Assembly (NCBI GenBank): GCA_016858145.1
Contig: JAEHOE010000008.1
Span: 806,001-870,000 of the forward strand
Source: Edaphochlamys debaryana
Taxonomy: Eukaryota > Chlorophyta > Chlorophyceae > Chlamydomonadales
DNA length: 64,000 bases
Reading direction: 5' to 3'
The notes below the pieces were generated by a model. The model did not search any database. It was not told the DNA's origin and saw only the letters and a program-made list of their open reading frames with translations. Positions 1 through 9,847 of this stretch are shown here, in pieces. Position numbers and translations under genes: made by a program. Numbering within the stretch: the stretch's first letter is position 1; every line of letters begins with the position of its first letter.

Positions 1-583
1 TCCTGTACGCACCGGCGCGCGTGTATGTACAGCAGGGGTGTGTCACTCAACCCTCGCTATTACGCTCATCCCATCGCCTGCAACCCCCACACTAACAGTA
101 ATGCCTAGTCCTCAAGACCCAGGGCAACATAGCATCCTCGGCAAAATCATGCGCACGCGCATGGGAGGACGCATCGCACGAACATGAAAGGGGACGGACG
201 TACAGATTGTAGGCCTTGTACGACAGGGTCGTACCTCGTGCAGCAGGGCAAGTATAGATAATAATCGGGGTCAGGGGAACCCATGGGTGTTGTGGCCTTG
301 TGTATGTCCGGGGACTTCGTGGATCGGCTAGGCTCCACGTAAGAGCACCTGCCCCTCTCCTCTGCCCACGGGGCAGCCTCTTGACAGTTCTTCGGCCCTT
401 TGACAATGATACAGGGTAATTGACAGTACCGGCACAACCCCGAAGAGATCTAGCTAGGGACCCACGTCAAGCAAGCACCGTACATGATGGTGGCGAACTG
501 CTCCTTGTTGAGCACGAGCCAAGGGCATGAGGGCAAGCGTTGCACACACGCATTATAGGGCAGGGCACCCCTGATACAGCTAT
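1..583. other. 3' flank of the first Cys-rich gene; no gene seen
   Basis: This stretch lies downstream of the minus-strand gene ending at 584, so it probably holds that gene's 3' UTR and a terminator region. Open frames here show no recognisable domain and no Cys-module pattern. A short GTAC-rich stretch around 205-230 resembles one around 10610-10635 in the last intron of the third Cys-rich gene. I see nothing else. Confidence 0.5.
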
Positions 584-3500
584 CTAGGACGTCTCCGTAG
601 GGCAGCTGCTCCAGCCGGCGGCGCAGGAGCCGTTGGAGCACTCCACGTTGCCCTCGGGGCAGCGGCACTCCACGTTCGGAAGGGGCGGCGAGAGGAGGTG
701 GCGGCGGAGGGGGTTGACGTACTGGCAGGTCTTGCCTCCCGTGCAGCTGGTATCGCACCTGCGAGACAAGGGTGCGGCGGGCAGGGTGTTCACTGGTCAG
801 CCCAGGCGACTTGCAAAGCCGTCGTAAGGAGAGGATGATGATGCAGAGACATGGGGAAGGTGGCATGTGACGCGCATCACGCGCAACCCAGCAAGGCCTG
901 CTAAGCCCCCGGCCTTTGACATGGGAACGACCTCTTAGGGCCCTTTCGGCTGAAGCAAGCGGACCGCCCCCTCACCCGCCGCAGGTGGCATCCGCATCGA
1001 GGTCAACGCAGGCTCCGTTGCAGTACCACTGGCTACCTGGACAGCCGCAGGCGTAGCTGCCGTCCATCTGCTCCTGGCATGATTTCGGAGCCGTGCACGC
1101 GTTGCCACACCTGCAGAGCAAGCAAGGGCGCGCACATCTCAGCTCCGGCAGGGAGGCACAGGTCTCTGTCGTAGAGGCCGGACGACATCCTTCCCCGCGC
1201 ACTGGGCCGCGCTCTGTTCGTCCGGTCCCTGACTGGATCAAACAGGGGCCCCCGCCCTGCCGCCGCCGATTCAGGAGTGCCCGCCCTTCTCTGCCCCGCC
1301 CCGCCCCAAGGGCCCGGCACGTTACGTCCGCTGCCAAAGACCCTGACACAGGGTCGCGTTAACCAACCATGCCCGTACTCACGAAGCACAGTCCGTGTTC
1401 GTGCCGAGTTCGACGCAGGAGGTATCGCATTCGGCCGTGCCTTCCGGGCAGCGGCACTCCACGGGCGGCAGGAAGGGGGATAGCAGGTGGCGGTGGCCCG
1501 GGTTCAGGTCTTGGCAGGTCTTGCCGTTGGCACAGGCGTCGCACCTGCGCGTGTACGGCAGCGTGTGTACGGCATACATACAATGAGCGTGGGCAGTCAG
1601 GTGAGGTTAAGACGTGAACAACTTGAGGGCAGTCAGGCGGGTCTGACCATGGTGCCAATTAAGGAGTGGAGTCCAGGCACGGTCGCAGAGGGCCGCTGGC
1701 TATCAACCTGAGAGATTCTGCCAAAGAGCTCAAGGGTTCATTGCAACGTGCAGGTACCGGCATCCGGGTCCCGGTCCCGAATCCCGGGTCGGATACCCCA
1801 GCCCCCAGGAGCTAGGAGTGAGCGACAGGCTACCGCTGGCTTGGGGCCCATACATGAAGACTCGACACCCCCGCTCCCTTCCTCGCCTGGCCCCTCGGCT
1901 CTCACCCGCTGCAGTGGTCGTTAGTGCCCAGGTCCACACACTGGCCGTTGCAGTACCACTGGCTACCCGGGCAGACGCAGGCGTAGCTGCCGGTCTCCAG
2001 CTCCTGGCACGTGCGGGCTGCGCCGCAGGCATCGCCACACCTGCGCGTGCGGATCAGCCAAGGGCGCATGCATCACCGTGCGTCACCTCGGGTCCGGCCC
2101 CTAGAGCCGCCAGGGCCCTAGCCATCTGCACGCTGGCTAGCTACCCACACCGAACCACTCCAGACGTCTCTCCGCCTCAGTTCCTGCCCATGCACCAAAC
2201 ACGGGCTCGCTTAGCCCATGACGAAGCTCATGAGGCAACCTGCCCAGAGGGCCCAGCGCGTATACCGCCCCAGTCCCAACTGCAGGGCCGCACCCGCAGC
2301 AGATAACTGAGACCACTGCTCTCGGGTACTGTCAAACGAGACATGCCCCTCTCGACTCACGAGGCGCAGTTGGCGTCGGTGCCAAGGGTCACGCACGAGC
2401 CGTCAGCGCACGACGTCTTCTCGGCGGGGCAGCGGCACTCGACGCCCGGCGGAGCAAGCGACTGCAGGTGGCGGTGACCGACGTTCAGGGTCTGGCAGGT
2501 GTTGCCCTTGGTGCACTGAATACCGCAGCTGCGTACGGCAATCAAAGGGAAAACGTGTACGACACAAAGGTGATACGGGGTACGTAGGCGGGTCGTCGGC
2601 AGTGCCCAAGGAAGCCTGGACAGCTCAGGCCCGCCCCTCCCGAAACGACTTAGTCGACCCCCTGTGCGTGCACGTTCACTCACTTGCCGCAGTTCTGGTC
2701 CGTGTTGACGGGAGTGCACACCGGGGGCTGGCCGCATGCAAACTGGCCCTGGGGGCAGGCGCAGTCGACGGTGAAGGGGCCAGACTCCAGGCACGAGAAG
2801 GGCGCCGCGCACGCGTCGCCGCAGCTGCAGAGGGACACGAGGCAAGGCTTGTGGTCAGACGGGCGGCAGACTATGCGAGGGGTTCGACGAGAGAACATGA
2901 GCGGTGAGGGGGCCGGCTCCGTCCACAACTAAGGCTGCATCCCCCGAAGGCAGGGGCAAGCATAACATTGTGGTGAAGCGGCCGGGCTTACACCCGACGT
3001 CATGTGTTCCGGTAAAACGCCCTTACAACCAGGGCCAACGGCCAAGCACGCACCCCTCCGCCCCACTCACGCCTTGCAGCCGGAGTTGGTGCCGAGGGTG
3101 ACGCATGCGCCCGAGGGGCAGACGGTCTTGCCGGCGGCGCACACGCAGCCGCCGTTGGGGCCGGGGGTCCAGCCGTTGGTGCAGCCTGTGGCGTGGAGGG
3201 TGAGCGGAGGGCAGGGGCGGGTGAGCGGGCGGGGCAAGCGGGATAGCATGGGTGGGACACTCCCCTGAAACTCAGAATGAAGCAACGTTGGGATTTTCGC
3301 TCACCGCAGGCTCCCGAGGCGGCGCGGGCGGTGTTGGGGGTCAAGGCCACGGCCTTGCACTTAGAGGAAGGGGCGGCGGCGTCCCTGCGTGGGCGCGGAG
3401 GGCGGAGGCGGATAAGGGGCAGGGGGGCCAAGAATGAAGCAAGGAGGCCGACAAGGGGGAACCCGGGCACGGCTGCTTGCCACACGCCCCTACCGTTGCA

Positions 3501-3718
3501 CCGATACCCACCAGCAGCACCCGGTCTTGTCGCTTATGCAGCTTTCACGGTTGGGGCAGGCGCAGTTCTTGCCGCAACCCTTGGTCTGCTGGAGGCAGGA
3601 GCGCGCGGCCGTCGCGAGCGGCAGCCATCTCAATGCCCGCCGCGGCGACGAGCACCACCACCACCGGGAACAGGCCCCGCACGGCGCGACCGCACTGCGG
3701 TACCTTGGCAAGTGACAT
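584..3718 (-). pseudogene. Cys-rich secreted modular protein A (9 exons, frameshifted exon 1)
   Basis: Exons on the minus strand: 3512-3718, 3305-3384, 3071-3185, 2684-2824, 2361-2528, 1906-2040, 1383-1544, 976-1110 and 584-758. Exon 1 encodes a signal peptide (hydrophobic core LFPVVVVLVAAAG) and a first Cys cluster. Exons 4-9 are three alternating pairs of modules. Type I has CGxACxxPxSC...CxCPxxQxxC. Type II has CTxGxTCQ...RHLLS...CRCP...CADGSCVTLGT. The junctions read like C-V-x-L-x-T-D-x-x-C-G / C-G-x-x-C, reminiscent of STIG1-type repeats; that family link is inference. Exon 1 carries an extra 4 bases near 3593-3597 relative to paralogues B and C. The start frame therefore stops at 3545, giving about 57 residues. 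Every downstream exon is otherwise open and in phase. It is either a recent pseudogene or a sequencing error. The predicted role is an extracellular or wall protein; no enzyme motif is visible. Confidence 0.72.
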
Positions 3719-5506
3719 GGCGCCTGCATCAAGCGAGGGGTAGGGGGCAGGAGCGAGGTAGGAGCTCAACTGCGCGGAATCGAGCCCGCTCGAGGGCTGC
3801 GGTGGTTGCGACGCCAAGCGCGCCATAGAGGTGTCAGCCAGCATCCGCAAACGCCCCGCCGCTATCATTGGATGTATACGCCGATAGCACTCACGTCTCA
3901 GATGGGTCGCCCGTCGACGTCAGGGGAATTACCGCACGCCGCTCGGATGGGTCGCGGGTCGCGGGTCGCTTCAGCGGTGGACCGAACTACTTGTTCTGGG
4001 GTAGGATCGCAAGCAGACTCGCTCTTTAAGGGCATCCGGGGTGCACCGGAGGTACATTAGCCCGCATCGTCGCCCGTTTACGCCCCCACCACCTCTTCAA
4101 CCATCGGTACGGGAATTTCGCAAATCCTTGTGATTACTCCGCACTGCAGGTGCGGCTTCTTTTTTATTTGATGAGAGTATCGGCCCTGGCAGCGGTGGCG
4201 GGTTTCCGCGAGCAGGGGGCCGCAAGGTTGCTAGAGGCGAGGAGTTCAAGTCGTCTGTCGTTGTTCACCGCACAGGCCCGGTCACAAACAATGCAGGACG
4301 AGTAATACTCGGCTCGTGCGCGAACGCCTGAGGTCCGAGGCCCGGACCCCCGACTGCCCCGCCTCGTCGGCCTCGTACCTCCCCGCGTGCCGACCTCCCC
4401 CCCGCCCGAGCGACGGCCCGTGCCTCACCTTGACAGGGCAGGGGTTCCCTGCACGCTGGCCCTTGCTCCGCAAATGGGAGGCCGAAACCGGGGGTGAGGG
4501 ACGAAGAACTGTGCGCCCTCTTTACAGACGAGTAGTTTCTCCAGCAGGCGCTTCCGCCACGAGCCCTGCTGCGCGCCAATGGGGGCGCCGCCATCTCATC
4601 TCGTATCTCTCTCCTTCAGAGTCCAGAGCACGGCAGAGATGAACGGTCAGGTTTAGCATGCCGGAAGGGCTGAGCGCCGTAGATGCCCCAGCACGGTCCC
4701 GCGAGCCCCATTTTCGCCGCCACCACCACATAGCAGCACAACACCGTTCGTCCGCTCGAAGCCCAACCCAAGCGAGGTGGCACGACAGGCAACATACCTA
4801 CGGCTACTGCCCCGTTTGCGGAAAGCCAACGATGAGACCAACCAACGAGGATTCGCCCAGGTAGGGTTCCCTGCCTCAAATTTACCGCCACAGGCACCTT
4901 GGCTCGCACCCGGAAAATGATCCGCTCTTATCGCGGCCGAAGCGGGGTACGTGGTGCGGTCGACAGGGAGCACCCTCAGCCACGGCTACGTTTCCCCCAA
5001 CCCAAGATATGCACCCGCTACACCTACCGTCCCCTGCGCCTCCCCCAGAAGTGCAACTGCATGTGGCTGCTTAAGCGGGCAGATCCACATCCACCAGATA
5101 CGCGTATCGATCATAGTGCTATGTATGTACGGATTAAATGAACATGGGTCATATTCATCATGCAAGGTGACTCCTACTCAGCCCACAGCTGTTTGTCGGC
5201 CGCGGACGGACAGAGGGCACCCGCATGAGGTTTGCACCGTATCTCACACCCGCACGAGGCATCTGCCCATAACTGCGCACAAGTTCACGAGTATATTCAC
5301 ACTGTCTAGCACCGCGTCAAGTACGTTAGTAAGCAGCACACATAGATGTCGCATGGCAGGATGGACGACTCCTTGTTCGATAGGCAGGACAAGAGCTGCA
5401 CACCTAGGGGGCCCAAGTGCCACGCACATGACAACTACCGGTACCGCATATCATGCCAAACGGCATGAGTGATAACAGGTTCCAGGTCCCTGCAGTGATG
5501 TGACAT
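3719..5506. other. Intergenic: upstream of gene A, downstream of gene B
   Basis: About 1.8 kb without a supportable gene. It contains the upstream region of gene A, including the conserved GATAGCRCTCAC element at 3884-3895. A 4192-4249 segment is similar to 8852-8913 upstream of gene B, which shows that the tandem gene duplication included flanking DNA. Confidence 0.5.
3884..3895 (-). promoter_or_regulatory. Conserved 5' leader element, likely 5' UTR splice donor (gene A)
   Basis: On the minus strand this reads GTGAGTGCTATC and lies 177 bases before the ATG at 3718. The same element occurs before genes B (7830-7841) and C (12096-12107) at nearly the same distance. Its GTGAG start, together with an AG just upstream of each ATG (here TGCAG at 3724-3728), fits a 5' UTR intron donor. 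No transcript supports this yet. Confidence 0.5.
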
Positions 5507-7646
5507 CTAGGGGGTCCAAACAGGGCAGCTGCTCCAGCCGGCGGCGCAGGAGCCGTTGGAGCACTCCACGTAGCCCTGGGGGCAGAGGCACTCCACGCTG
5601 GGCAGGAGCGGCGACAGCAGGTGGCGGCGAGACGGGTTGACGGACTGCTGGCAGGTCTTGCCTCCCGTACAGGCATTGCCGAACCTGTGACACGAGCGTA
5701 CGGCGGGCAGGTTGGGCAGGTGGGTGAGGGTTGGGCCGCCGGCGGGGAGGCCGCCGGAAGGAGCGCAAGCAGGGGTCACCCCGCGGGGTCACCCTTCGAC
5801 GTGGTGTCGAGAGGTCGGTCTGTGCGGCTGCGAGGGCCACATCACAAGTCTCTGCTCCTGCATACGAGCCTACGCTTTGGGGTGTGGCAAGGCTAGGACC
5901 CGAGCTGCTGGCTATCCGTGGCCCGAACAGCAGCGGCCCTCACCTGCCGCAGTTCTCATCAGTATCGAGGTCAACGCAGCCCGAGGTTTCGCCGCAGTAC
6001 CACTGGCTGCCCGGGCAGGCGCAGGTATAGACGCCGGGCGACAGCGCCTCGCACGTGCGGGGCAAGGCGCACGCGTTGCCACACCTGAGGAGCAAGTGAG
6101 GGCGCATGCATGTCGGCACCGCCCGGCAGGCACCCAGCCAGCGGGCTCACACCACGCCTGTAAGCCGTGGAGGCTTTTGGCTTACCGACGGTACAACGCC
6201 GATCACTGTCAAACGCCTGGACACCAAGCCGGATCGCACAGCCCAGCACGCAGCGCGCAGCACGCAGCACCCGGGGTCAACACAACAGGGTTTCCACATA
6301 ACGCTCCCCTACTGGTACTCACGAGGCGCAGTTGGAGTCCGTGCCGAGGGTCACGCAGGAGCCATCGGCGCACGAGGCCTTGTCGGCGGGGCAGCGGCAC
6401 GACACGTCCGGGTACGTGAGGGACAGCAGGTGGCGGCCGGGTGGGTTGTACTGGCAGGTGTTGCCCTCGGTACAGGGAGCACACCTGTAGACCAGCAGTC
6501 ATCAAGAGCGGACCCCGGGAGCTTCAGTGCTCTTGTGCATGTTGAGGCGCTCAGCTGATAAGGTAGGCCCGCCCGCAGGCGGGCAACACACCGGGTTCAC
6601 ACCAGCAGCCCAGGCGCCGTGCTTCCCATGACACCCTAGCTTCTCACAGCCTCAGTACGGCACCCCTCCCGCCCCGATGGCGACCGGTTCCTCAGCGGCA
6701 CCCACCCGCCGCAGTGCTGGTCGGTGTCCACGAGCACACAGGCCAGCGGCTCGCCGCACGCGAGCTGCTGGGTGGGGCAGTTGCAGCCGAAGGCGTCAGG
6801 GCCCACCTCCTGGCAGGAGTAGGGCGACGCACACGCGTTGCCACACCTGCGGAGTGCGGACAGAGCCACCCGAATCGGGGGGGAGGGCCTTGACTGCCGG
6901 GGTAACCTACGGTTGGCTCCGCCTAGAGGTGCAACGAATACCCCTCCATCTAGGGCCAACGGTCAACCACCCTCCCAACTAGGACCAACGGCCAAGCACG
7001 CACCCCTCCGCCCCACTCACGCAGAGCAGTCGGAGTTGGTGCCGAGGGTGACGCATGCGCCCGAGGGGCAGACGGTCTTGCCGGCGGCGCATACGCAGCC
7101 GCCGTTGGGGCCGGGGGTCCAGCCGTTGGTGCAGCCTGTGGCGTGGGAGGTGAGCGGATGGAGGGCAGGGGCGGGTAAGCGGGCGGGGCAAGCGGGACAG
7201 AATGCGGGGGCTTGCGGGCGCCGAGCCCCGCGCGCCTTGATTTCTTACCGCAGGCTCCCGTGGCGGTGCGGACGGTATTGGAGAGGGAGGCCACGGCCTT
7301 GCACTGGGAGGAGGGGGCGGCGGTGTCCCTGCGTGGGCATGGGGGGCGGAGGTGGCGGATAAGGGGCAGCGAGGCCAAGAAAGTCAGGAGGCGGACAGGG
7401 GGGGACCAGGGCACGGTGGCTTGCCACACGCCCCTACGGTTGCACCGACACCCACCAGCAGCACCCGGTCTTGTCGTCGACGCAGCTGTCGCGGTTGGGG
7501 CAGGCGCAGTTCTTGCCGCAACTCTTTGACTGGAGCAGTGCGCGGCCGTCACGGGCACCAGCGGCAGCGAGCTCCACGCCCGCCGCGACGACGAGAACTA
7601 CCACCACCGGGAAGAGGCGGCGCATGGCGCGGCGGCACTGTGACAT
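5507..7646 (-). CDS. Cys-rich secreted modular protein B (7 exons, 335 aa)
   Basis: Exons: 7456-7646, 7249-7328, 7021-7135, 6706-6846, 6323-6484, 5944-6084 and 5507-5684. The phases join without a break to a 335-residue protein. Residues 1-35 form a signal peptide with a strong hydrophobic core (LFPVVVVLVVAAG), followed by a KSCGKNCACPNRDSC cluster. Exons 2-3 encode a linker and a CTNGWTPGPNGGC module. Exons 4-7 are two type I/type II module pairs. All module exons begin and end in phase 2, so whole exons can be gained or lost without a frameshift. In the last module the first Cys is replaced by Phe (FGNAC instead of CGNAC). The protein is likely secreted and disulfide-rich, perhaps a wall or surface protein. 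The STIG1-like resemblance is inferred from the spacing C-x(7-9)-C-G-x-C-G-x(2)-C. Function unknown. Confidence 0.82.
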
Positions 7647-7829
7647 TCTAGCACCTGAGGAGTGCGAGGGCGGAGCGACGGGATGAGCTGAAGTGCGTGC
7701 ACGCAGCGGAACCGTGCCGAAGGCTCAGGGAGGCTCGGGGGTCGCGGTGGTTGCGACGGACGCCAGGCCCGCCGTCGCGGTTGCGTCGAGAGGCCTCGAG
7801 AGCTTTCCTGCAATCCTGAGCATTGCAGT

Positions 7830-7841
7830 GATAGCGCTCAC
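7830..7841 (-). promoter_or_regulatory. Conserved 5' leader element, likely 5' UTR splice donor (gene B)
   Basis: The minus strand reads GTGAGCGCTATC, 195 bases before the ATG at 7646. A TAG directly precedes the A before that ATG (7648-7650) and could be the matching acceptor. Confidence 0.5.
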
Positions 7842-7871
7842 GTCTGGGGTGGTCACGCGACGACGTCGTGC

Positions 7872-7923
7872 GTGTCATGGGCAAGAATCACCGCCCTGCC
7901 ATGCGCGCTTATACCTCTTGACA
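7872..7923. repeat. Direct repeat copy 1 (~52 bp)
   Basis: The segment from GTGTCA to CTCTTGACA recurs at 8322-8373 with one mismatch (T/C at the seventh base). The two copies are 450 bp apart, upstream of gene B. Confidence 0.85.
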
Positions 7924-8321
7924 TTGGTACGAGCAGCTAGGATGACCCAACGGGAAGTCCCGGGGTCGATACCCCAAACTGGTTCCAAGAGGTGTGACCT
8001 TCTCTCTCACTTAGGGTGAATGACTGTGAGTCCAACGAGTGGCTAACCCCGTACGGTTTACAGGCCGCAAATCGGTAGACAAGCACACCGTGATCCCTAG
8101 CCTCGAGGAGTGGCGTTCCGAGCGCTACCTAGCGAAGATCCCCAGATTGGATGCAATAAGACACCTGGCGGATGCACGCAATGCAGCCGTTGGCCTCATT
8201 AAGGCCCTGCCGAAATCTCCCTGCTGGAGGGGCCCACTCGCTGCCTGGGAAAGGCACAGGTAACCGACCTGGCAGAGCGGAAGGGAGTCTCACGAGGACG
8301 TTCGCTTCTAAGTGGGGAGGA

Positions 8322-8373
8322 GTGTCACGGGCAAGAATCACCGCCCTGCCATGCGCGCTTATACCTCTTGACA
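8322..8373. repeat. Direct repeat copy 2 (~52 bp)
   Basis: Second copy of the 7872-7923 segment. It lies directly before the 118-bp tandem duplication. Confidence 0.85.
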
Positions 8374-8392
8374 GTGCGCCGGGGGAATGCTC

Positions 8393-8628
8393 GTCGCGCA
8401 GCGGGGAAAGGGCTGTTGCCGATGAAGCGTGTCCTGCGCCTTCTTCTCTAGGCCGATGACTGAGCCGGATAAGTATTCTCGTAAGACTCGAACCTCTTTA
8501 ATGGAGGGAGGTCGCGCAGCGGGGAAAGGGCTGTTGCCGATGAAGCGTGTCCTGCGCCTTCTTCTCTAGGCCGATGACTGAGCCGGATAAGTATTCTCGT
8601 AAGACTCGAACCTCTTTAATGGAGGGAG
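8393..8628. repeat. Perfect tandem duplication, 2 x 118 bp
   Basis: Positions 8393-8510 and 8511-8628 are identical base for base, starting GTCGCGCAGCGGGG and ending GGAGGGAG. The lack of any mismatch means the duplication is very recent, or is an assembly artefact. No coding frame is evident in it. Confidence 0.93.
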
Positions 8629-8694
8629 GTGTGTATTGCGAGTGCAGTGGGCCGTACGCCCGTGCCCCCAAGGAGTCCAGACGCAACCTAGGTT

Positions 8695-8721
8695 CTCAGA
8701 GGCCTCTGACTGGCCTCTGAG
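8695..8721. repeat. Perfect 10-bp stem-loop
   Basis: CTCAGAGGCC and GGCCTCTGAG are exact inverse complements separated by a 7-base loop. The hairpin is bracketed by two copies of TGGGCCGTACGCC (near 8648 and 8776). No gene is attached; it may be a remnant of a small non-autonomous element. Confidence 0.7.
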
Positions 8722-9847
8722 CCTTGCCACCTTCGCGCCACACAGTCGCGGAGGCACATTGATAGCTCGGCGAATGTGGGCCGTACGCCGTGCACGCGAA
8801 AGTAAGGTTCGTCCGCTATGAAGCACGCAGTCGTGCAAGAGTGAACAAGGCGCGTGGCGGGTTTCCATGAGGCTGGGGTCGTACGTGAGGTTGCTAGACG
8901 CGAGGAGCTTCAGCAGTTGACTGGTCAACCAAGCCAACCAGAGCACCAGTCATAAGAGGGACCCGATCGGGAACAGGTCGCTCCAAGAGCATGCTGCTGG
9001 CGCGAGACCGCAGCCCGGGCTTGACTGAGTACGACAGTTTCGATGACCCCCGCAAACCACACAAACCCCCACCCTGCACAAACCTCCACCGTAAAGCAAA
9101 GCGCAATGCAGCGCCGTGTATCTAGGTTGACACGTCAAGTTGGTACTTGATGTCGAAGAAGAAAGTTCCAGGCTGTGTCCCTCTGTGTCCAACAACATTT
9201 GCATTTTTCGCGCGCTGGGCCTGGACAGCTTCTCTTTGGCTTAGCATCGCTTACAGAGTTGTTTGCAACTGCCTGTATCACATCTGAAATCTCCAGCCGT
9301 GTGTGCGACGCTCGCCGGCCACCTTGCGCTTGGGGTACGATTGGCACGAACCAGGGGAGAACCAGCCCCGAAGGCTCGGACCTTCCGCCCGCCCGCCCTA
9401 TGCCACACGTGTGCGTCCCCGCCTCTCCAAGGAGTCCGCCCAGAACAAAGCTACAGCTCTGGCCACTTTGAGTGTCCCCCGCTTTTGACGCCATGCTTAG
9501 AGTTTAGTTACAGTTTAGGGCGATCCCCCGGCTACGTCGGCAGTTTATCTTGCCCCGCAGCCGTTACCGCCGCCGCCGCCAGCTACTGCCCCTCGCCACT
9601 GCCTTTCCGCATTGTCCTCCTCACATGCGCCCCAGCAAAGATAAGAACCGTGCTAGCTTCCATGTGCATTGACCCACGCCTCCACACCAAGCAAGCCTGG
9701 TCCAGTCCCACAGTCCTACGCTCCCATCCAACAACAAAGACCGTCACGTGCCGAGCCACCCAAGCATCTACGGGGGAGACACGCCCCTACACCAAGCACC
9801 AGTCTGGCGTGCGACAGCAAGGGCAAGAGGCGTCCAATGATACTCGT

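Larger units (their letters stand above)
7647..9847. other. Intergenic: upstream of gene B, downstream of gene C
   Basis: 2.2 kb with no supportable gene. It holds the conserved leader element (7830-7841), a ~52-bp direct repeat, an exact 118-bp tandem duplication, a 10-bp stem-loop and a segment shared with the upstream region of gene A (8852-8913). Open frames on both strands around 9135-10237 have no domain and partly lie antisense to the last exon of gene C. Confidence 0.5.

Noticed and set aside
7955..7985. tRNA-like T-arm (GGGGTCGATACCCC)
   Set aside because: The loop is six bases and no acceptor stem, D-arm or anticodon arm can be folded around it.
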